Shown here: positions 56,395 to 64,000 of the stretch, piece after piece
How the letters are laid out: each line of letters begins with the position of its first letter
Position numbering within the stretch: position 1 is the first letter of the stretch
NCBI GenBank assembly: GCA_930367215.1
Contig: OV884059.1
Coordinates: 29,875,882-29,939,881, forward strand
Reading direction: 5' to 3'
Length of the DNA stretch: 64,000 nucleotides
Source of the DNA: Pollenia angustigena
Taxonomy: Eukaryota > Arthropoda > Insecta > Diptera > Polleniidae
Notes under the pieces: model-generated
The model's database searches: none
Seen by the model: the letters and a program-made list of their open reading frames with translations, nothing else
Told to the model about the DNA's origin: nothing
Translations under genes and position numbers: made by a program

Positions 56395-58360
56395 AAGGCA
56401 AAAATTCCACCTGTAATAAATTCGCCTTAATAAAAGCAAAGCGAATTCAACTGAGGTGGTGTCGGAATAGGCTTGCCAGGTATGAAGTCCATAAAAAAGT
56501 ATATCGAAAAAAAGGCAGTACATTATTGTAAAAAGAAGTACATACAATCTTTTTTATTTTATTAACTTAAAATTCTGTACAGAAAAACTAAAAGTAAAAA
56601 AAAATAAATTATATTCAAAGAAACTCATCTACACGCTTCTACTCATCTACACATCGTCTATGAAACTAAAAATGTTTGACTCTGTTGTTCTTTAAATTTA
56701 TCACAAAGTTGCATTACTATCTGGAACATGTCAATTAATTTCTGGCATACAACTAAGCTTTTATGGCTGTCTAGTTTTTTTTATATCTTTTAACTGCAGG
56801 CGCCATCGCGTTGGAGCATGGCGCAGCATTTCAAACCATTCCAAATCGCAAAATTTTAACATTTCTTTCAGATTTGCAGTCTTTTTAGTTGATGTCGAAA
56901 ATTTGTTTGTTGTACTTTATATATATGCAGAAAACTTATTTTATTTTTGTGCAAAAAAGTATAAGAGCTAAAAAGGTACAATTGCGTACTTCATTAATTG
57001 TTATCACAAAGCATATAGAGATGAAAAAAGTGACGTATGAAAAATGCCTAAATCATTTGCGAGGGCAGCTTTCGAAGAAAGAGAAGGACACTTTTTTTGG
57101 TTGTGAAGTGGCAATGTGTAAAAACAGGCCGCTACTTTCAACACAAATTGCATAATCAAAACAAAAAAACGCAAAAAGAGCAGCTTTCAAAGAAAAAGAC
57201 AGAAAAAACACAATATTTTCTGTTTAGTGACGCATCTGTGTGCTCTGTGTTGTTATGCAGACCAGAGAATAGCTTTTTGCAATTGAAAAAAAATCGCATT
57301 TAATTAACGACAACAACTACACACGCTTACGGTCATACAGTCAAACTCGCGCAACCGCAAATATTCGCTGCTGGTTTACAGTCATTCAAATAACGCACAT
57401 CGTGCTTTGTTATTTATACAATCGTTACCTTCGTTTTTTATACAGATTCTAAGTGTTCTGAGCGCAAATGATTGTTTGGTAAAGAAACAAAAATTACAAA
57501 CGAAAGATCCAGAAATCAAACAATCATTACTCATGTATTTATTCAGCATTAACTATGTAGTACAAGAACAAAAAAAATTTAAATGAAACTAAACACACAT
57601 ACTTATGTAGGTACACACAATTTCCATAGAAACAAAAAGTACAGTAGTAGTAGTAGTAGGTACAATGTATTTTTGTTATTGTTGTTAATTTTGAAAAAGC
57701 GTCTCATCGTTGTTTATTGTTGTTGTTGTTAATGTAAACAAAAGTATAGAGAATGTGCTCTTTTGAATTTACTCAGTTGTGTTATATTGCGTGAGCAACA
57801 AAAATGCAAATAAAGCACTTTCAATAAAAAACGAATAAATGAAAATATCAAATGTGTACGAAAGGAAAAAAAAAATTACCAACGTTGAACTTTGTTTTGC
57901 AAGCTTAGAATAAATGTAAATTTTAGGGTATGAATAATCAACAGAAATTGTTGATTTTGAGTTTCTCTGATGCAGAGAGTACAAATAGTAAAAAAAAGTA
58001 CGCGTACTGTCGAAAACAGTACTTCTGGAAAGCCTATGTCGGAGCAACAATCCAAAATCAACAGAAACTACATAGTGTTTTTCGCATCTAATTGTTAGTG
58101 TTTACGGCTCGTAATGTCAACCATTCTTAGCAAAAAACTAACATCGGGTCTTCACCTGATAATTTTTTGTCATAATCAACGTCAAACTTCATATAAAAAA
58201 AATTATAAAAACACTGAAACAAAGTTTTTTTACATTGACGTTTGTTATGACAAACAAAAGTCGAGTGAAGACCCCATAATACAAATCATAACAAATGGGT
58301 ACGAAATGTCAAAATCAGATGGCGTTTCAACACCACCTGTAGTTGAATTCGCCTTGGAAA
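56395..58360. repeat. Relics of CAAGGCGAATT termini with an unassigned interval
   Basis: A right terminus 'taataaattcgcctt' (56402) and a left terminus CAAAGCGAATTCAACTGAGG (56425) are separated by eight bases. Another right terminus 'gttgaattcgccttg' sits at 58343. 56425 and 58357 could bound one element of about 1.9 kb ('aggtggtgt' follows both), but no octamer duplication supports it. The interval has a short ORF (56889-57155) and a 'gtagtagtagta' microsatellite (57643) and no recognisable gene. Confidence 0.5.
58143..58277. mobile_element. Palindromic MITE
   Basis: 'atcgggtcttcacctgataa' is mirrored by 'aaaagtcgagtgaagacccc', and 'tgtcataatcaacgtcaaac' by 'ttgacgtttgttatgaca'. Confidence 0.75.
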
Positions 58361-58379
58361 AAATAACTCTGTTTTGCAC

Positions 58380-59558
58380 CAATTACAACTCCGCTAACAA
58401 ATGGCATTGCCAACTTTCAAACAAAGTGATTACCGTTATATTTTATTAGTTACAAAAAATAACTTTCAAAGTAACTAGTGGAGATAAAAATAAAGTTGTA
58501 ATTTTAAACAAAATAAAGGAGTAAAAAAGTCCAAATGTAAGAACTTACAGCCAGTTCATGGATTTTGAACGTCATCGTTAAACAGGCAGTTAATGTCATA
58601 TGTACATTAGGGGTATAACTTATTCCCATTTTTTTTTGCAAATATCAAAATGGCCCTAGCATAGTCGAATAGTCCATTGAAAACTATTAAAAAAAAATGA
58701 TATTAATTTTTCGCGGTTTTCAAAAAAGGTCACCCACAAAAGGCGGTAAAGTTGGAAAATTATTTTTTTTTTATTCGTATTTATACATTTAGCCAAACAC
58801 TCACAGTTTTTTTTATGGAATTATTAGGGAATTGCCCTAAAAATTCATGACTTTAATAATTAAGAAACTTTTTAACCTTTTTTCATTTATTTTTCATTTC
58901 ATATTTTTCTTTAGGTATTGTAGAAAATCGCTTTTGTGGGTGAGGTTTCTATTTTCAAACGACCCAAACAAATTGTTTTCGTATAACCAAAATTTGGTTT
59001 TGTCCCTAATATATATAGAATAGGAAATGGTGGAAATTGTTAATACTGGTGACAGAACTGGCTCGACCAAAAAATTAATCCAAACAAAATTTTTGAAAAA
59101 GTAACCAAATGTGAAAAAAATATAACCAAATTTAAAAGTCTTTTGTTAATGAAAAAAAAAACACTTTAAAATGCATTTGTAATGCAACTTATAGTTTAAT
59201 AACAATTACAAATCAAGAACACAAAACAAGAAATTTAATTGTTTCACATATTGCCAAAAACATCTAGAAACTTTATTTATCCTTAAAAAATATTTCTGTT
59301 TTATAAAAGTAAAACCCGTCAAACTTCCATATTTAATTCACGCACATGTCGAAAGAGGCTGTGCATATTTGAAACAATTTTACTTTAAAATCGGCAAATC
59401 ATTGTAGCACAAGAAAAATTTAAACAAGGAGTTTTAAAATATAACATTTCAATAATTAAAAAATCTTAGTATGTATTTAAACTTCTTACAAATTAAATAT
59501 TAACATGTTCATACTCACATATATCTAAAACTAACATGCAACTTAACAGTAATTCTTA
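58380..59558. other. No gene seen; Smyd3 3' flank
   Basis: AT-rich, unassigned. The 3' UTR of the SMYD3-like gene probably occupies the last few hundred bases. Confidence 0.5.
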
Positions 59559-60828
59559 TTAGTCTGAACACTCAGCCATGGCCTGCAGCATTAAAGGCTT
59601 CAGTTGATTTAGTATTAAAGAATGATCACGGCCATGGGTGATTTCAAGAATTTTTCTAGCTTCCTGAAAGTTTTGTATAGCTTCTTTAAGCCAGCATTCA
59701 TGTAATTGAATTTTTGCTAGTTTTAGATATAGAAGGCCCAACAGAGGATTCCAATTACCATAATATTTGCTAATAAATGTCATTTTTTTACTTTCAGACC
59801 AAACATTATGTTTAAAAAACTCACCGAAAACCTGGCAGTAATTTATTGCCATATTCCATAGCTTCTGACCATTTGCCAACATCAATGGCAGCTTCAAAAG
59901 CAGCATCAAGTGTCTTTATATACCAAATATTTAAAGGATGCACAATTTCTTGCTGCTTTTTCATCAAAACCTCGCAAACATCCAAATCTGAAAAAAACAA
60001 ATTTATATATATGTATGTACATACAAATGTTTATAATATAGTTCCTGCTAGCATTTTGAAGATTGTTTTTTCAAAAATCATCAGTATGAGACTTTTTTGA
60101 GTACTTTTGGTGATTAAAACTTATTAATCACTTACACGCGTGACTTAGAAGTGTTTGATTAAAATTCAATAATAAAAAATAGTCGAAAATGCCTCTAACT
60201 AACAAAAAAAAAAAAATAAACGAATCATTACATAAATTCCAAAAAATGCTAGCTGGGATATGCTTAGAATCCACCTACAAGCAACATCTTTCATGCTCTC
60301 AAGCTGTTGTTTAGTCAAAGCTATGACTTCTTTAAAAATATTGCGGTGTTTGGGTATAATGCCGACGCCACATTGTAAACAGTTGTTAAGTGAAATATCT
60401 ACAGCAGCTTGACATTTTTTGTTTATACAACAACTTGACTCCATTTCCACAGCTTCCTTGTCATCAATACATTTGCTACATATGCACAAGAAATAATAGT
60501 TATCTTTCAAATCTCTACGTCTATGCTCTGTTGTGTTTAGCAAATCAATATAGCTAATAAAAATCTAAAATTAAAATAAGAAAAAAAAAAAAAAAAAATT
60601 AATACACCTACATTAGAATTCGATAAGTGGCATACAACCAAAAATAAATACCTTTGACCAGTCCAAACATTCCATTTCTTCAATGGCATGTATATGCAAT
60701 GTTGTGCCCTCAAATGTAGCAACTGCATTTGGCTTGCAGCTGTGATCGGTAACAGACACTCCCAAAAAGATGGCAGTCGCAATTGAATTCATTTCAGCAT
60801 CAAGTATATTAAAACCATTTGTTACAAG
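59559..60828 (-). CDS. Smyd3: SMYD3-like SET/MYND lysine methyltransferase, C-terminal exons
   Basis: Four exons recovered from splice sites: 60828-60652, 60564-60279, 59987-59825 and 59769-59559 (stop TAA). The introns are GT-AG and of consistent phase; one is only 55 bp. The first exon gives the SET C-terminal half, 'FNILDAEMNSIATAIFLGVS' and 'VTDHSCKPNA' (the N/D-H-S-C-x-P-N cofactor-binding motif, with Asp where Asn is usual), then 'HIHAIEEMECLDWSK'. Exon two completes 'IFISYIDLLNTTEHRRRDLK' and the post-SET cysteines C-I-C-S-K-C. Exons three and four form the TPR-like C-terminal domain ('HPLNIWYIKTLDAAFEAAID', 'YYGNWNPLLGLLYLKLAKIQ', 'THGRDHSLI'). The order and H-P-L-N-I-W / T-H-G-R-D-H-S motifs match SMYD3 (buzidau in Drosophila, from memory). 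MYND and the N-terminal SET half must lie beyond 64000, so this intron exceeds 3.1 kb. The ORFs at 60537-60782 and the start of 59909 are partly out-of-frame readings. Confidence 0.88.
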
Positions 60829-62489
60829 CTAAATAGAATACAAAATTATACAAATAAGTATATTGAATCCATTTGCTACAAGTTAAAACGAATACAAAAT
60901 AATACAAATTGCTACAAATTACAAATCTTAGGAAATACCACATGTACATACGTATACCGTATGTACATACATATGTATGTATGTAATAAGCGCCGCATCA
61001 CTATGCAAAGTGTCAGAAAGGGGCTTGGCTTTTAACCATTCTATTTTAAAATAAATACAAATAAACAAAACGAAAGTGAAATCAAAAAGGCTTTTTTTGA
61101 GTTATTTAAAAATAAATTTGGACAACTGCCAATTTGTTAAAAAAAACAAAACAAAAACAAAAAATGCGAGATATGTATATTTACGCACTTGCAGTATACA
61201 CACGTGTATTTATTTACATACATATTTATGTATGCATGTGTATTTTTAAATTATTTAGTTTTTTTTTAGAATATGATTAATGTTATCAATTCTGACTTAA
61301 GATGCACTATATCTGTATATAGGGATCTTGGTTATACATAATAACACAATTTAAAATTTTCGTTTGTTTTACAAAGTTTAAAAGAACTTGTAAAACAAGA
61401 GAATATTATAACAGAATTAACATTTTACCACATATGTCGCAATAACGTTGACGTTAAATTGGTTGTAGAAATGCTTTTTTTCATGTTAGTTTCTGATTTG
61501 TAACAATTAACAACCGTGTTATAACTTGAGAAAACTTCTTTATATACTAGAGGTCTGCAACGAGTAACTTTTTTCTTCACATGTGAAACTCGCTGTCGAA
61601 TATAGTATTTATTTGTTCTCTTGCTTAACGCGCAAAAAGTGAAGAGAAGTGATTGTTGTTTTATAAATACTAACATGCAGCAGCCGAAGATGAAATATGT
61701 TCCGAAAAAAAGGAACATATAAAAATGGGTACAACGAAAAAGAAGTACCTATAAAATTATGTTCACTTCATGTGGTACTTGAAGTATTACACAGTAAAGC
61801 TGAAATTTGTGTAATTACCCAAAAATTAGACAAAAATTTATTTCTTAAGACTAGATAATTATTTTTTTGTGTAATTTAGCCTAAATATTTTTTCATATAT
61901 GTAGGTATAAGTAAATTTTTAACTTCTTAAATCTTCTTAATACATGTTCATACATATCTACATACAAATGTAAATTTAATTGATGTTTCCCATGATTATA
62001 ATTTTCAAATAATGTTTATTATTGCAAATAAATTTCACTTTTAAATATTTATAAATAAATAAAAATCTAAATGATCTAAATAAATAAAGTTATGTACACT
62101 CAAAATATTATGTAGTTAAATTCAAACGAAAATTCATTTTAAACAAATTAAAATTCATTTAAAAAACGGATCATTTACATTTCATTTAAAACAAATGATT
62201 TATACAGTCATTTTTAAATTTTTTATTTATTAAACAGCATATTCCTTAAAATTGAATAGTTTTTACTTTTAAAAAATACATTTTAACCGACAAAAATCAA
62301 ACTACATAAAAAAATAAAAACGAAAAAACATTATTTTTTGGTAGTTTATTTTTTGAATAACAAACATAAATGTTAAAAAATAAAATTATTCGTAAAATAA
62401 CTATATTTTTATTCAAATTTAACAGTACGGAAAACGAATTTAATAACCCACAATCAGTTACTGTAATAATTTTATAAGTGTATAAACAT
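60829..62489. other. Smyd3 intron, AT-rich
   Basis: No exon recognised. Microsatellites of the 'catacatatgtatgtatgta' type lie at 60960. The minus ORF at 61425-61718 has no domain and is not supported as an exon. Confidence 0.5.
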
Positions 62490-63954
62490 TAGGGTATTCA
62501 TTTAATCGAACTTTTTCTTTAATCGGTTAATCGATCGATTAATTAACCGAGGTTTTGGGTTAATCGGTTTATAATCGGTTAATTTTGTTTTTGATCGGTT
62601 AACCGATTAATAAAGTTTTTTTTTTTTATAAATTAAGTAATTTCAATATATAAAAATGCATTAATTGTTTATAATTTGGAGTTCATCATTAAAAAAAAAA
62701 ACAATGACATACCAAACATTACAATTCTTGAACTAATGACAATTCATAAATATGTAATATGCATTTTTCAATTAATACACAAGGTGTGCTATCAAGTCAT
62801 ATCGTCATAATATCTTAAATAATATTTTACAATTGTTTAAAAAAAATTTGTTTGTGTTTCAAACAAAATTAAAATTTTAATGCTGTGTTCACTGATTCTT
62901 CATAACTGTACAGTAGAAATCTAAATTATAAGCGGTAGCCCACAACAGTCATATCGTCGGCTTAATTTGCAAAACTGCTAACTCACTTTTAGCACTCTTT
63001 TAGCACAGGAGAGTCAAAAAACTTTTTATTTTTGCTATTTGCAGCTTGATAGAGAACTAAAAATACAGTTAGTTTTACACACTTCAAAACTTAAATAGAA
63101 CAAAAACCGCATGCAGGTGGAATACCTTTCTCTACCACACGGCATCAAAATCTCAATTTACATAAAAAGTGAATTTAGCCGGTTTGCATATTAAACCGAC
63201 GACATTTCTTGTAATTATTTTATGACATAAGACTTCATGACTACCTTGTGAATCCACCAAATATTTATTTTTAAAAAAATAAACTTAGGAAAATTCATTA
63301 GTTATTTGAATAGTTAAAGGAGATCTTATTCTTTTCTTTAGTTTTGACAAAACTTGACTTAGAAAAATTCTTTCACTTATTTTCCAGGATTTCTCTAAAC
63401 ATATAAAATACTCCATTATGCCATTAGAGTTTTTTTAAAATTTTTAACACTTCTAATTGTTTCGGTTAATTCTGTTAAAAGACTGATATGAGAAGATATA
63501 AGAAGAAACAAATAACTAAACACATACATATAAAAAGTACGTGAAACAAAAAAATGTGTTGGTAATCAAAAATTTAACCCATTTTTCGCCACACTCCTGT
63601 TGATCGATGATGAAGATAAAAAAAACATTGAAAAATATTGCAATTTAAGTCACCGGTCGGCGGAAAATGTGTTTAAATGAAGATCACTGAACACCTTCTT
63701 TGTTTGTATGAAAACATATTTTCTAAACACTTACATTTTGTATATGAACGGAAACAAATAATTAAAAACACAAGAAAATATGTTATAATACAAGAAAATA
63801 TTGAAAATTTTGTTGCATCGGTTAATCGGTTAATCGACTGAAATTAACCGGTTTAATCGTTAATCGAAAAAAGCCAATTTGAAATTAACCGATCAGTTAA
63901 TCGGGTAGTAATTAATCGGTTAACCGATTGACGGTTAACCGAATGAATACCCTA
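62490..63954. mobile_element. TIR element TAGGGTATTCATT with 8-bp TSD
   Basis: TAGGGTATTCATT at the left is inverted at the right (AATGAATACCCTA), flanked by the perfect octamer ATAAACAT at 62482-62489 and 63955-63962. The subterminal 100-150 bp on each side is built from 'ggttaatcggttaaccga' runs. An 8-bp duplication suggests a hAT-type element. No transposase. It carries a nested MITE. Confidence 0.92.
62955..63201. mobile_element. MITE CGTCGGCTTAATTTGCAAA nested in the 62490 element
   Basis: CGTCGGCTTAATTTGCAAA at the left, TTTGCATATTAAACCGACG at the right (inverse, two differences). The interior matches 46897-47105. Confidence 0.85.
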
Positions 63955-64000
63955 ATAAACATACCTCATTTATTTCCATTTCCAAACTTCACGTAGTACT

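Noticed and set aside
56889..57155. 88-codon plus ORF
   Set aside because: No recognisable motif, low-complexity flanks, and no splice or homology support.
56425..58357. One 1.9-kb CAAGGCGAATT-family element
   Set aside because: Termini are compatible, but the flanking octamers (AATAAAAG and GAAAAAAT) do not match, so separate relics are as likely.
58114..58449. 111-codon plus ORF
   Set aside because: It spans a palindromic MITE and a transposon terminus; no protein features.
61425..61718. 97-codon minus ORF as a possible upstream Smyd3 exon
   Set aside because: No MYND cysteines or SET motifs and no fitting splice phase.

Overview
The window is AT-rich, intron-containing, repeat-laden DNA from a higher fly. 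Three complete protein-coding genes and the 3' part of a fourth can be supported. Their fly homologues, the dipteran-type short introns (55 and 62 bp), a mitochondrial ND1 fragment using the invertebrate code, and dispersed repeats of the AAGTAAGAAAGTATAGTCGG type all point to Brachycera, most likely a calyptrate (blow fly or house fly group). I cannot name the species. About nine tenths of the window is transposons, their relics and unassigned AT-rich sequence.

Genes. A bHLH transcription factor of the NHLH/HLH4C type lies on the minus strand at 20109-20588. Mitochondrial ribosomal protein L30 (plus, two exons, 48209-49855) and Torsin (minus, two coding exons, 49959-51043) converge tail to tail with 103 bp between their stop codons. 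The last four coding exons of a SMYD3-like SET/MYND methyltransferase (minus) end at 59559, and its N-terminal exons lie beyond the right edge. From memory, HLH4C, Torsin and the SMYD3-like gene buzidau map near 4C on the Drosophila X, so this is probably a Muller element A segment. The products work in separate places: neuronal transcription, mitochondrial translation, the ER/nuclear envelope, and lysine methylation. They are not an operon.

Layout. 1-8 kb: dispersed repeat families A, B and C with a 5'-truncated LINE inserted into family A. 8.2-9.4 kb: a foldback-type element with a 9-bp target duplication and an 82-bp GC-rich tandem core. 9.4-19.9 kb: MITEs, a tRNA SINE, Ty3/gypsy and hAT relics, and a nuclear mitochondrial insertion. 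20-21.6 kb: HLH4C and unassigned sequence. 21.6-30.5 kb: MITEs, then a 400-bp tandem repeat family (D) split by a 2.76-kb near-palindromic foldback transposon. 31-35 kb: hAT relics. 35.3-40.6 kb: a stack of transposons nested four deep, three levels dated by 8-bp target duplications. 40.9-47.9 kb: Harbinger and hAT pseudogenes, a tRNA-like SINE cluster and Tourist-like MITEs. 48-52.5 kb: mRpL30 with a foldback element in its intron, then Torsin with two nested MITEs next to its 5' end. 53-58 kb: a second copy of the LINE, a SINE and repeats. 59.5-64 kb: the SMYD3-like gene and a TIR element with an 8-bp duplication.

The most notable results are structural. Two elements with unrelated terminal repeats share one tandem core. 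A near-perfect 2.76-kb hairpin element has paralogous empty sites in the same window. One TIR family (CAAGGCGAATT, 8-bp duplications) has inserted repeatedly, once into another copy of itself beside the Torsin gene.
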